64,000 nt of DNA, from contig NC_092575.1 of NCBI RefSeq assembly GCF_037975245.1, forward strand, positions 2,733,001 through 2,797,000. Reading direction: 5' to 3'. The notes beneath the pieces were generated by a model. The model made no database searches, had not been told where the DNA came from, and saw only the letters and a program-made list of their open reading frames with translations. The position numbers were made by a program, and so were the translations under genes. Below are positions 21,808 to 36,800 of this stretch, piece after piece; the stretch's first letter is position 1; the number at the start of each line of letters is the position of its first letter. Origin of the DNA: Apostichopus japonicus (Eukaryota; Echinodermata; Holothuroidea; Aspidochirotida; Stichopodidae).

Positions 21808-24800
21808 CCTTCATTCCGAAAGTTCACCATTACCCTTTCACACACCCCACATCCTACCCAACACCAATCCTTTAACATATATATCTATATATCAGGAAGA
21901 TTTCAAAAGGAGGGGATAAACTCAATATGTTGGAAATGTGATGTTAATAAACCAATCTTTAATTTGCTAAAGAAGACCTTAGATGAATGCCAGCTGGGTC
22001 TTACCTCCATCCGGTGAAGGGTTTGCACGTGCAGGGGGTGATCGATGATGGCTTTGCCGAAAGCTTTCCTCCTCAGGCTGTAGTCTCTAGCCATCTGGAG
22101 AATCCTATTGGACGAAAGACACGATAGTAGACTGTCATGTTATGACGTCATGTTTATTGTTTACTCGTAAAGTATTACCTCTTTTAGCATCCAACAACTC
22201 TTCAAGTATTCTTAGGACATTTCTTCACATCATCCAACCAACAGACCTTGGTTCTAAATAAGTTTAGTGACATTTAAAAACTATTATCATGTTGCTGTGA
22301 ATAGTCGTTGCTGATTTTTAATTTAGCCCACACTTCATAGTGAGATAATTTGTTGTTTACCCGCAAGATAACATCTCTCCAAGTATCCAACAACTCCTAA
22401 GATAATCTCAGGACATCCCTCTATACCTGTCAACAAAAGCATCTTGGTTCTAATAAGTTCAAATGCATTTAAATGCCACTTTCATGTTGCTGTGACAAGG
22501 AACTGCTTTGTTGTAATTGTCGTACACCGTAAAAGAGTGACGTCATTTGTTTGTTGTTTACTCGAAAAATAACACCTCTCCAATCATCCAACATCGCAAA
22601 AAATGTTCCCAGGACATCCCTCTACAACTTCCAACCAACAAACCTTGGTACTAAATATGTGCAACGAAAGTCGTTTTTTATGCACTTTTTGAAGCCTGCC
22701 CCGATGGACTATGTGGTCTACACACACGAGCGATATTATTTACAGAGAACGGGTTGACAAATCGAGAGAAACTTGCCCATATAAAGAACAACAAGTGCAT
22801 GTAATATCTTCTGAAATTTTTTAAAAGGATATAGTATTTGAGGAAAGATAAATATTAAGACTGAACAGTGGTTTCCATTATCTATGAACTTTTGTCCTAA
22901 ATGCCCAGCAACTTAATACTGAAGATAGTATAATGGAGATTAAAAAAGGATAAATGTGTAAACTCTCAAAAATCCAGGTGAGCAATGTAGGTTCTGTTAC
23001 TCTACGGTTGTTACAGTAGGTTTCCATTCTGAAAGTCAAAAGCTCCAATTGCACTAAAAATATGACCAGTTGTTGACAAAAAATGAAATATCTTCTGAGA
23101 TTCATTATTATCCTAATCCTAGATTATCCTGATAACATATCCAACCAGTCTTTATTATTATTATTATTTTGTTATTATTATTATTATTTACCAAATTTAT
23201 ATAGCGCTCTTTTCATGCTAAAGCATGTTCAAGAGCGCCTTACAATGACAACAAAATGACAAAACCCTTAAAATATGAATATGAAGAATAAAATTGACAC
23301 AGCTTAAATATTAATATAAAAAATATATAAAAATTATATATAAAAATATATATAAAAATATATATAAATAATATCACAAACAAACACACCCACCCACCCC
23401 CCCCTCCTTCCCCGCCCAATCACTTTCTCACAAACCCCTCTCCCAATATGCACAGTTAAAATAAAACTTACTTTCTCATGGCACTTGCAGCACTCAGAGA
23501 ATTGTGCAACCGTGTAATGGTGAGCATAGGGGTAATGGCCCGGACTCCCCTTCCCTCCTCTGAAGCCTACATGACACGATAATAATACTCGTCGTGTTAT
23601 GCACACATTCTGAATAATCAATATAAATGCTGCTGCGAAGGAAATTGGTTAAGATAACACTATAGAAACATAATGCATCACACATTTGAATTTAATATAA
23701 AGCCAAATTTGATATCGGAGCTAGGATTTTTTTTTATATAAACTGTACAATTATGTCTTGCTTCAAAGCACTTGTACTGAGAGTATAAACAGTACAAATA
23801 TCCTGTTTCTAAATAGATAAACATTGGGAACTGTTCGTACTGTCAGTACGAGTGGCTCAAAGCATCATATGAGAGTTGATGAAAAGAGTGGTGATATTAG
23901 CATTGGAATAAATTGTCTCAACTGGTAGAATTTGATTGTCATGAAATCACGAGCATGCTTCTTATTTTTTTCTGCAAAACTGCACAAATGTAGTTGCATT
24001 TGTACATTTAGCATAGCGGAAGTACAGTAAGTTATGTTCCATTTACATTACTGTACATAGCACTGTAGCTATGATGAATCACAAGAACACAGAAATCCTT
24101 TCCTTAAAGCTTGATTGAAATCTTGCACCTCCTGAACACCCATTCTTTCATCTGCTTTTAATGCCACCTTTGACACCCTAAAACGAATCGTGTTGCACTT
24201 TCTACCGGATGGAGCTAGGTTTTGGAATCACAAATGCGCTGTTTGAATGTTTTAGGTTTGTGGCTGGATGTATCTGGCTTCAGCTCTTTGTGGGAAGTAA
24301 TTTGACTATAGTATTTAGTATCATTGTTTTACCAACATCCAGCTTAAATATCAGTGGCATATGAACGACTCTCCCATTACAACCAGAGTAATGTTTTTAT
24401 TTTACCAATATAGCATCAGCACCATCCAGGAGTAACTCGGCTGTCGGAACCTGTCGAGTTCCCAACTTGTCCTTCAGCTTCTGCACCTCAATCCCGTTCA
24501 GAGAACCGTCCGGTTTTCTCACCTCCACAAAAAACATTGATATTCCTTTGGTTCCCTGATCGTGAAAAGAGAGAGAGAGAGAGAGGGAGAGAGGAGTTAG
24601 AGATACATCCTCTGCCCCCATTTTGTACTTCATTCAACATATCAAACTCATGGATTCTTCTCATCTGTGTGCCAAGTCTTACCTGGACATAGTGACCAAT
24701 TGGATCAACGATTCTGGCCAATGTTAGCGTCATGTCGGAGTCTGTGGCTGACGAGAACCATTTATAGCCGTGGAGTTTGTACGATCCGTCCGGTTGTGGG

Positions 24801-27800
24801 AAAGCCAGGGTCTCCGTTCCATTGGCTGGAAGCAAAACAAAGGGATCAGTGTTAATTCGGTGTAAACTTAAATTGCCATTTCCCTCCATTCTCTCTCCAT
24901 TTTACAAACTTGGGCTTTGGGGAGACGAGAGGAGGAGAAAGTGGGTGAAGGTCAGGATGTGAAAGTAGGGATGAGGAGGGGGGGAAGGGGAGGAACTGGT
25001 AAGACTATGCTAATGCAGTAGGTTAGGTAACCGGGGAAGTTGCATATATTATTAAGTACTAACGATTGGAGATGGAGTGGAACAGGTTATTATTGGTAGT
25101 TTGGTAGTCTGTGGATCCAACAGCAAGATGAGAAATTTTATCCGATATACTGCGACAACAAATTCACAGACTGAATTAGGTAACTGGGTCCAAACCAGAC
25201 ATTGTTACAGCAGCAGCAAACCCCTTCAGGCAAAGCTGATTCATTATCAAAATAATGAAGATGACTGTGGCACACGTACAGTACATGAGACTAAAACTAC
25301 AGTGCAGGCCTATAAATGTGTGAAACTGCAGATTATATTCGGTGCAACTTGGCTGCATGATGCCGGGATTGCCCTCAGAGGCCTACCTTTAACACTGGCC
25401 AATAATAATGAAAATATTCCAGTGACAATTGTAACATATTGCACTTACCTGCATTTTTCAACTATCACATTCCTCAGTTATAGATATACCTTGACCCATT
25501 TGACCCCCCCCCCCCCCAGCTTGATAACATGTACATACATATGGTAATGCTGTAAAAATTATGTGTGCACTGAGCTACATGGCAGAGTCACTGCAGAGAT
25601 CATATTATCATTCAATATACAGAGTCTATAGTAGCAACATATATTGTTTTTGTTTGCCATCTCTTTGGTTCTTTTTGGATATATCAATTTCAAAAAGTAC
25701 ACAAGTTAACAACAATGACTTCTTTTCTTTGACTTGGGAGAGGAGAAGAGGGGTAGTGGGAGAAGAGGGGGAGGGGAAAGGGTAAGGGGAAAGGAATAGA
25801 GAGCTCGGACGATGAGGGACATTGCAAATAAATTGCTGTCCGACTGGAGTGACGCTAAATACCATCAGCGTCCAGTTTGACCCGGCCTTAAATATTGCAG
25901 TGGCAATGACTGACTTCCTTTCTTTGACTTGGGAGGGGGAGAGGGAAAGGATATATAGAGGGGCAGAAGGGGAGGGAAGGAGTAGAGGGTAGAAGGGGGA
26001 GAGAGAAGGATAGAGGGGGAACAGAGGAGAAAAGGAGTAGAGGGGGAGAAGGGGTAGAAGGAAAAGGGTAGAGGGGGAGAGGGAAAGGGTAGAGGGGGGA
26101 AGGGGGAGAGAGGGAAGGAGGGGAAGGGAAGGAGAGGGAAATAAACGATTCTGTGAGGAAGATTGGGTGGGGGAGGGAAATGAAGTGGTTGAGGGAGATG
26201 AAGTGGTGAAGGGAGATGGGGTGGAGATGGAGATGGGGTGGGGTAGGTAGATGGGGTGGGGGAGGGAGGTGGGGTGGGGTAGGTAGATGGGGTGGGGGAG
26301 GGAGATGGGGTGGGAGAGGGAGATGGGATGAGGTAGGTAGGTAGGTAGATGGGGTGGGAGAGGGAGATGAAGTGGTTGAGGGAGATGAAGTGGTGGAGGG
26401 AGATGGACTGAGTGAGGGAGATGAAGTGGTGGAGGGAGATGGGGTGGAGAGGGAGATGGCCTGGGGGAGCGAGATGGCCTGGGGGAGGGAGATGAAGTGG
26501 GGGAGGGAGATGGCATGGAGCAGGGCATGGAGTGGGGCAGGGATGGAGTTGGGCCAGCAATGTAATGGGGCAGGCAATGGAAGGGATGGAGTGATGGAGA
26601 AAGATGGAGTGGGACAAGGGAATGATGTATGGCAGGGGATGGAGTGGGAAAGGGGACGTAGTGGTGGTGATGGATGGGATGCACTTTAGAAAGTTATAAA
26701 ATACAGTAAGTTGTTGATGTTATTTAACAAAAATTAAATGGGAATTTTCTTCTTTCTTGTGTTTGTGCTAAGTTTATTCATTTCCAGATCAACACAATAT
26801 TAATAAAAAGGATTAAGAAAATACATAATATAACAGAAACAAAAAAATTTAGACAATATATCTCCAAGACAAACTCAGACCAGTACTATCATTTGGTCCC
26901 AATAATGATGTGGCTTCCATGTTAGATTTTTAACTCCTGTAGAGATAGTCCACAGTATCCCGTAGGGTAGTACATGTCTACAATGGGAGATCATTGGGCC
27001 TGTACGAGTTTCACCTAGTCCCTCCCTTCCAAACCCTTCCTGCTGATATGAAGATTTCAAACTGGAGCTTTTGGAGCCTGGCAGTATTATATTCTTCTTA
27101 TACTCCACGTTAAAAAGTCCCCCCTCCCCCAAAAAATATCCTCAAACCCCCACCCCAATAAAGGTTGAGCAAGAGGGGAATTCTCTTTATAGTTGGAACT
27201 AACCCTGGTGGAGAGGATGGAGAGGTGGAGGAAGAAAGGGATGGAGAAAGTGGGGGGCAGTTGTGGAGGTCAAGGAGCAACTGAATGGTGATGGTACCAT
27301 ACAGTTGACTTCACACAATCTTTCAATTGTTTATGACATGCAACTACCGAGCAATAGATGCCTTATGCAATGTTCAAAAGTGACAAAAACAAAGCAAATA
27401 TTACATTAAACTAAAAATCAATACCAAAGAATGTCAAATGAGCAACTCACTGTTCATGAAGGTTTCAGACCAATGTACTAGCAAGAATGGGAGAGGCCTT
27501 TGCATATAAGCTTAAGTACTTGAAGTATCAACAAACTGTCAAGCTATTCACAATCAGACAGCAGCAATTTTGGCCTTCGAATCGGTAAGGAATCTAGTTT
27601 ATCAACTATTTGGCTGCATTTATAGAATACTGTAGGTAGCTACGAGTGCACTATGTATAGGAGACAGTTAAGAGGAGTGGTAACAAAAAATTAAAAACAA
27701 AACTTTTGCCACATTAAGGAAGTTAATAATCATGTCCCAAAGCCTGGAAGGACAATCTCCTGTCCTCCAGGGATGTTCCCATCACAATTTTTCCTTCTGC

Positions 27801-30800
27801 TCAGCCGCAACCACGGCGATGGGGATACCCTACAGTGCATTACATGCATCCAGTCTAATCCCACTCTCACGACAGTGTCACCGAAACGGTACATCTTCTC
27901 ACTCTCGGTCACCTTGGACCCTGCTGCTGCTCCTATTCCATCTCGATTCATCCCTATACAGGGGGCAAAAAAGTTCTTCTGACTGTCCCTCGGACACTTT
28001 GGGGTTATCCAAACAGCAAATTCGGTTGTCCGAGATGTAGCAAAATAATAAAGAATGGTGACCGTTATGTACGTAAACTGTGGTAGAGTTGTGCATATCG
28101 TACTTTGGGGGAGAGTTGTGTATACGGCATACTGTGGGAGAGTTGTGCAAGTTTGGTGGATAGACGACCAGCTTTAGGGTACAAAGTAAAACTCCCATTC
28201 AGGTGGATCATAGGACTACGACTCTTTTTCGTTTTGTTTCTGTATTGCCAAAGTGACAGAAAGCCATACCGATTTATCCCTTAACGATTTTGGAGATAAT
28301 TTTAGTTAAAATGCAATCGGAATTTTGTGACAACAACTAGTCGTCCGTAGGACCACCACCAAAGCGCATCTTGGATGTCAGAACAGAAAATGTGGTTGTC
28401 TCGGGCAATCAGACATTTGTCCTGCTGTGGATACCTTCCAGTACGAGTAGTTCAGTTCCTGGTTCCTGGTCATGATGACATGGCTAATACAGTCTCAATG
28501 AGAGAAGACTTGGGTTTACGTGGTGGGTTCATGTTGATTTCTCTTGCCCAGGATCTGTGTAATTGGCGACTTAAACAGCAACATTAAGGATGGTCATCTT
28601 CATATTGTATCTTGATTGCTTTCCAGGTACTGTAAGTGAGTTAACTTTTAGAGCATTGCATCAAAAAGCAGATGACCGTTGGTATAGAGCTCAAGATTTC
28701 TTTATTATTATTTTGTTTCGTTTTCTGCTGACACAGGTCGACTGAATGGCCAGAACATCCCAAACGAACACAAAATTTGGGGGAATTTCTGCTGGACTGT
28801 GATGATCTCGAAGCGTTGATCAAATTTCAAAGAGGTTGCACAGAGCTATATAAGTAGGATCAGTTTCATTACACTAATCTACAGAGTCTGAATACCACTT
28901 AATCAATAAGTTTGAGTTATATACGAAGAATCTAAGGATTCACTTTTGAAAACTTTTTCCCTTCAGGAAGTGTAGAACACAACATGTCAAGCTCTTTTCA
29001 AAAACAGGTTGCAGACAATGTCCCACCTTATAGGATTTACCGCCACAACCTGAATGTGGTATATTCGGAATATCACATCTTCTTCTTCTTCCAGATAACT
29101 TTTATCCAAACTGCATCCAGGGTTCATGTAGATGTTACCCCTGTGGATTCCTTTCCATATGCGTAGCCTGGCTGCTTCACTCAATTGGTGGACTTCACGG
29201 TCAATTTGATTTGCAATTTCCCGAAGATCATCGTCCCCACTGTAGTTGATCACTTTCCGGATACCTTCTGTCGTCTCCCTGAACACAAATTCTCCGACAT
29301 ATTGACCTGTGAAACTTCTTCCTTTCAGGGGACTATAGATCTCTTCAAGTATACGGATGACTTTATTTGGATCAGACGCAGCGGCCATTATGACGAGCAA
29401 TATATGTATTGAGTTACTTTGTCCAGAGTTTGGCGGGAATGTGAGCTTGTTGCACACAGACGGCTCAGTGCTATTGTTTGCAAAGCTGTGTTATCATCAT
29501 TCTATTTATATTATTCTCGCAATAAAGCAGCTGTACTACTGACATGGAAGCTATGTACAATTATACGCACATGGAAATTCCCAATTAGTCAATCCATTTG
29601 TAACATGTGTTGATAAATATGAAAGGGCGCCATGTCGGACGTTAAAGCAAAGAAATATCACCAACGATAATGATTTATGATCGCAGTAGATAGACGGAGG
29701 TCTAAAAACTCATTGTAAACTGATTTAAACAAATAGACAGAGGGGTGTTTAAAGAGCAGTGATAATTGTAAGAGGGTTACACAGCTTTATCACGTTATAT
29801 GATCTTATGTAATTAAGCATGTAAATATCAGTATGGGCCTGTGATTGGTCACAGTGGTTAAAATTGTACAGTTTCAGTCAAGAACTTGAGAACCCCCTCA
29901 CACTGCACCACTGCAGACTCTTATTTAATTCTTCTAGCTATAAAGCCGTACTACTGAAAATGAAAGCACAAGGTGCACAAGAATGTCACTGTTACTCCAT
30001 TACATTGCCTAATTTAAATCAAAGTGATATTTTAGACTTTTATGCAGTGACAATCTCAGGTTGTAATTTCACACTTTGACGAGATGAATGCCAAATCGTC
30101 AAAATTTCCAAAACTTGAAAATTTATGTTTTGTTGAATTGCATCTCGCTAAAACGTCAACTTTCCGAATCTTTGTCATTTTGACGAGTTTGCACCTCTCG
30201 ACAAACGTCAATTTTCCAAGTTTTGTCACTCTGATGAGTTCCTGTGATGTAGTCAGAACATAAAATTTCAGATTTTTGCCATTTTAATGAGATGATGCAT
30301 CACATCAAAACGTCAAATTGACAAGTCCCTTCTTTGCTTCCGTAGGTTTGACTAGTCAACAAGTCACCCGCCAAAATGTCAAGAGTGGCTCATTAGCTAT
30401 TCGCCAAAGCTAATATTCTACTCGCCAATGGCGAGTTGGCGACCATTATTGTCGAGGCCTGATATCGATAATGAACATTTGATTGGTTAGAGTTGTTCAC
30501 ACTGCATGACTGCCAAACAAGAAAACGACACAGAAAAATACCCAATTTCTCGCGAATGAAGCCAACGCAACTGACAACTGGCAAAATCATGATCAGTGGA
30601 ATAATATTCCTAAATAATTAGTATTCAGCAGGCTTAACAAGTAATTACTATTGCCTAGTTCACCTGACAACTTTTTGTATTGACTTCACCTACTGGCAAA
30701 CCAGAGAGATGTCTGTATCTTAGCATCACACCATCGCACCACACCACACACAGCATCACACCAAGCATCACCCCATTCTAAAGTAAGAGATACAACTTTT

Positions 30801-33800
30801 GTGGCTACATATACATTTACAGTGTTTAAATATATAAGTCAGGGAAAATGGTATTGATTTTATTACTGACTACTGTGTGGTTTTACTATGAAGTTAAACA
30901 CATCATTCCTGGGTACAGTTTTCCATATACTAATGAATAGACAAACATACATTAGAGCTCATGCCTAGAGTGCTCTGGAATCATGATTACTTGATTTGAG
31001 GTAGGATACATACTACATTGGACACTTTAAGTTCAGAAGAAATAGCAAAAAAAAAATTACCTTCACTCTAATTTATTTTTGATGAAACTATGAAATCATA
31101 CTCTAAAGCAGGGTTGTCCAACCTACGGCCCGCGAGCCACACTCCCGCCCGCCGCAGGGTTGCGTCCCGCCTGCCAGAGATGCTCTACGGTGCGAAATTT
31201 TAGTGAGCAGATCTATTGATAACAAGTTTAAGCTATATAATCAATCATTCGAACCTTCTGGGTCCAAAAAACTACATACAGGGCAGTTTGCGTGACACTC
31301 TCTCAGCGGAGGGGGGGGGGGCGGCTGGACTTTATTCATGTTTTATCAGGAAGGAAAATAAATAAGTGCGCTCCGCGCGCAGTGCTCACATTTTGTTGCC
31401 TTGGGCTTGGGGCAAAAAATCGAAAAATCGAGCATAGGGTTCATGCGGCCCCCTCCTCCATCATAATCATTCCATGTGGCCCTCCTCTGCAAAAGGTTGG
31501 ACAACCCTGCTCTAAAGGGAGAGTCGCTTTCTCATAACTACTTACACCATCCAAACATTCCCCCCCCCCAGCCCCACTCTCTCAAATAATACAGGTTCAC
31601 TCAGCACCTGCCCATTTAAGTTTGCATGAAAATGACTAATACACAAGGTCCCTCACAGACGTTTAATTATGTCAAATAAAAAGAGCACTGTTCACATAAA
31701 CGGTGAGGCAGTGTTGACATTATCTGTCCAATATTGTCAAATATTGAAAGATGGAAAGTCATATCTGCAACGACTACTATGTACTAATATTACGGTGGCT
31801 GAAGTCTACATAACGTAAACAAGCTCTAGGGTCTTTCTACAGTTAATAACTGTTTACTCAATGCTCTGGTATCAAATTACTTGTAAATAGAAGATGCTGG
31901 TGGATATTTTGTATGTATCACAACATGTACCCAAATTTAAATACGAGACATACATGTACAGTATTAAAACGCAAATGTACATGTACATTAGTCTGTGTTT
32001 AAATACTATATTGGACAAGTGATTAATAAGCATATAATAATCTTACTTTTTAGGATGCTTACGCGACCGCAAATGTGGGAGAAACACGCAAGGGCATATG
32101 TAATTACAAATAACAGGTTGGGTGGCTTCTAAATTCAACATTTTTAACTCAAATTTGGAATCTTTTCCATTCAGAAAGTCATTTCAGATGGGAAAACCGT
32201 AGATTGCTCTTGGATGAAAACCCACCTTACAATAACCCGCCAGGAATCGAATCCCAAACCGCCTCATTGCTAAGCCTCATTGCTTCAAATGCCTCTGCCT
32301 TTATCCACTCGGCAACAGTACCTTAAGTAGTTTGTCGCTTATCTAAGCCACCAATATCAGCACTGAGCACACAACATTAGCACACGGTTATGACTAACTG
32401 CTCTCATACAAAACAACTGGCAAAGTTTACTAATCAATGTTCCCATCAATTTTTTGTTGTTGTTCTTTAACCAGTTGATAACACCAAAATTTGGGGTTAA
32501 ATAATATCACCCAAAATTCCTCCAAAATGTTTGACTAGATAATGCACACATACAAGTACTATCTAGAGTAAAGTAGATCATATGACAAATCATTAAGTGT
32601 TTTGTACAACACTTTCACGGTAGAAAGTTTACACACAAAACCCTCCAATTAGGAAGTTTCAAGGCAAATAGTTTTATGAATTATCAAATGATCAAGTATC
32701 ATACACAATGCCAATAGAGCACTTGAATTCGGCATGTCAAAAATAAATGATTTTGGGGCCCTTTTTTTTTCTTTTTCTTTTTCTTTTTTTTGTAGCAAGA
32801 AAGGAAAAAACACTCCTAAAATTATAAAGAATCTTACCAACATCTGATCCACCTCTCCTTTCGGTCATCCATTGTCCAGATGTCCAAAACTTTGACGGAT
32901 CTCTCGACATGAGACGAGAGAAGGCATTCGCAAATATGGGGTTTGAGGCGGTCTTTGGAGATCCCTAATGATCAAGAGAAATAACGAAAGTACAATGATT
33001 TTAATTTCCTTATTCTTTTGGCAGCCTAGCCTTCATGGCAACGGCTTAAATGGATGATGGTCTTGGAGGTCAAGAACATCCTCTATCTTGTACAAATTTC
33101 TCCGCAAGTATGGCAATAATGGCTAAAAGACGGTATTTTTGATGGTAACTTAACGGTCATGGCATTTTGTTGCAACAAATGGTACGTACTGTGAAAATGT
33201 GTATTCAGGCAATTTTTTTGCTTTGCGAATGATAGATGACGAACATAGAGGGGATGGGTGTTGACTCAGAGGCGGGTCAGTTGTGGGGTGGGGGTGGGGT
33301 TTGGGTGGGGCACAGTGTTAAAATGTTACCAGTTTATAGGCTAGGTAGATGTGAAAGTGCAATAGTAGAGTGGAGACAGATAAGGGATGAGCGTGGTATA
33401 CACTACAGACACTCAGGCACACAAGACCACATGTTAACAAAACTGTGCACACAGGCTGGGCCTACAAGTTGTACAGACTAAAAAGGTAGATGAATCATAA
33501 TTAATATACAGGAATCTTCAACAGGCAACAGTAACTTCTCTTTTATACACTTTAATAAAGCTATAGGCTAACAAAATAATACTATACTATGGTAACCTGT
33601 ACATAAGTACACATATATATATGAGTAGTCTTCTATTAGTACTGCATTACAGTATATGCTACATTATGCATTGAGATGTTAATTTCTGTCCTTCTGAACA
33701 TTTTTGGTAAATTTCACTGTGCTTAATATTAAATATCCTTGTGTGGTTAATTTACGGTTTACATTTTGCAAAGCAATGTTCAGCTTTGCTGTAAATGGCT

Positions 33801-36800
33801 TACGTGAAAACTGATACCTTCAGCAAATGTAGAGACAGAAAGAGAGATGAGAAGGGAAGGGATGGGGGAGGGGGAAAGAGACAACTTCCACTGAGGAAGG
33901 GGAGAGAGAGAGAGCTGAATGGACAATCACAAAGCCATGAGATAACTTAAACCTGATAAGGGTATTTATGATACTTTATACCTGTTTCAATTCTACTTTT
34001 GCATCATATGGTGCAGTCGCATTATATACAGTATATAGCTTTTAATACATAACAGTAAAGAGAGGAATGCAAATACACAAATTACTTACTCTGAAGAACT
34101 GCATAGCGCCATCTGTCATCGCCAAGGGACACGAATACAGACCAGATGATGAGCTGTAAAGCATATGCTTGGCGACTTGATGGACACGGCTGAACGTTTG
34201 AAGAAAACGGAAAAAAAAAATTCACTATAGTACTGGATTTCTTTGATAATTTTTGTAATCCTCCAAATATGTATATCATGCACAGAGGGGGAATAAAACA
34301 AGTATTTTCAACAACAAAAAAAGATTTAATCCATATGATTGAGACACAAATTATCCTAGAATATTGTCTCCCATGACCCCCTAAATAAATTACAACATCT
34401 TTTAAATCGGCTGGTTGAGTCTCTGACTTCCTCTTCCCCGACCACTCCTGACAGGTAATGAAACTAATGAAACTTCCATCCACATCTTTAAAGGAGACAC
34501 AAAACCCAACCATCTTTAATGATTTATGTGATAGAGATAACTGCTATGCAACTAACCCAGAAAGCTACACCAAAATCTTATACCATGTGGGAGGATATCA
34601 TAGATATAACATTGCTTCACACATAAGCCCAAAGACTTGATCAAGTCTAAAATTACATATCATTCGGTCACATAGATGTGCTTCTATGTGTTTGTATTTT
34701 GCGTGTATTTGTATTTTGTTGTTTGTATAGTTGTTTGTATTTTTGTTAATGAACAATATCATTTCCTGTGAATGGAGATGAGCTTTGCAATTATGCTGAA
34801 TCTAAAATGTTTATAGCTCTTGACAAGACCTAAATGATGGCATTGGTGTCTGGCGTCGACACTGTTAAATTTCTATATTGAAAATACAAACGGAAAATGC
34901 AAAGAGAAAAAAATGTGTTTGGGGATCCTAGTGGCACTATGATATCACAGTTAATTCACAAACTGACTGCTCTCCCAGACACAGTACTTTAAAACTACTG
35001 TAGGATATCAGAGCATGCATTTTCATAACAGTTTGATTGGCAAAGTTGTTCTTCATAAAGATCTCTGTTACATTAGGTTGGAGGTGTTTCCACTTTGGTA
35101 CTTCTAACAAGCCTTTGACAATACAAAGTCCTGCACTAACTAAAGATTCAAGAAATATGGCAACAATTTCTGCAAAATCAAAGGGTCACTTTAAAACTAC
35201 AGTAAGTAGTATGAAAAAAATAATGAAAATAAAATCTGTAACTTCACCATAAATTATCACCCTTCGGTAGAAAGATAAACAAATACCCTCTTATCAGAAA
35301 ACCAACTGAAAGGTCATGCTATCAACCAAATGAACAAACACAAACTGAGATTATTCGAGGTACTGGCCAGTCAGAGTATTTACTAAATACTACATGTTTA
35401 ATATATCTATCTCTTAAACTTCGCTGGTTTCATTTCATTAACAACATTCTTATTCTCACCAAAATTATCCAAAGTTACTGCAACAATGTCACATTTATAA
35501 GGCTTATGAATCTCTCCTTTTATCTTTGGAGGTACTGTCAAACCTATTTAGAGTCAAAACAAACTGAAACAGTTGCATTAAACATCTAACCCAAATTGTT
35601 ATCAGTTTGAACCTTTTGTGCTGATCATTTTTGTTTGCATTGATCTCTACTATTACCTCTAGCTCAGGATAAAAAAATGCTTTTGCCTTTAGTAAGGTCG
35701 CTCGGTCAGATTTTGACATTGATAAAGCACTTCATGCAATTAAATACTACAAAGAGCAAATCATATCAACACAAAACAATTGCAAATAATTTTTAACAAA
35801 TGATTCACACATTGTCCATTTTGAGCAATAATTTTAAAAATCAAAAGCATACCCGACCATCATCTTTGGCGTATAATGAGACAGAACTTTGGGAACTTGT
35901 GATGAACAACTGTCCTCAAATAGCTGCCAACGAGCACAAGATTTGACTAAAAGCTTCTTGAAGCAGTTGTTTTGAGGGTATCATGGAGATGGTTTAAGCT
36001 GATTCTCTTTTTGAGTGTTAATCACTTTTTTGGTTTTGTGTGAAACCTACCTGTGTGGAATCGCTTCCAAAGAGCTATTTGGAAATTAATATCAGTACAG
36101 AATAAAAAATGCCCAAATATTAATTTCAGACTGGAGGAGGTGTGGGGGGGGGTGGAGTTCTCAATGTTCTAAATGTGATGCTTATAACATAAGGGATGGA
36201 ACGCTGCAATTTACATGCCCACTCATTCGAAAATCTTGCATTGCTCTCTTGTTCATTACTTGAACATGTATGCTAGCACAAGTAAAGCCCAATATGCAAC
36301 TATGTCTTGTCCACTTGTCCACCTACCTCAGCACATCCCCCTAGCCCCCCTCCCCTACCCCACCCCTTATTTTGCTTACAGTACTCATGTACACACAACC
36401 ATGAGCCATGGAATAGAAAATCAAAAATAATGTTTGTTCTACTGTGATCAAATATTACTGTCCGGTCACTCCCATGCTCCGATTCATTATCATACATTGC
36501 AAGACTTCTCGGGTAAACATTACAATTTGGACATGCGACAATTTATGCATATTCACTCACCTCCATGGACCATGCTTGTTTTCATATGGTATAGCAACGA
36601 TTCCTTCCTCCGCAGCGATATTTTTCTGCTTCTTCCAGGCTTCTGATGTCAACAGCTGATCTACTCTGTTACCCCAGGCATCAAACGGTTTATGCTCGGG
36701 TAGGTTTCTTTCACATTCTAGACCAACCTCATGGATCTCAGCACCAACTCTTGCTCCAAAGCTCTCTAAATCTGGTGATATTTCTTGAAAAACCTAAACC

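Noticed and set aside
25077-25547. 156-codon plus-strand ORF
   Set aside because: Antisense in a dehydrogenase intron, runs into a poly-C/proline stretch, no recognisable domain.
25626-26684. 352-, 250- and 229-codon minus-strand ORFs rich in P/S/L/H
   Set aside because: They are three frames of the same purine-rich repeat; composition is dictated by the repeat and no domain is present.
27730-28198. Overlapping minus-strand ORFs of 73 and 99 codons
   Set aside because: Some coding feel, but two competing frames, no splice partners and no family; not enough to call a gene.
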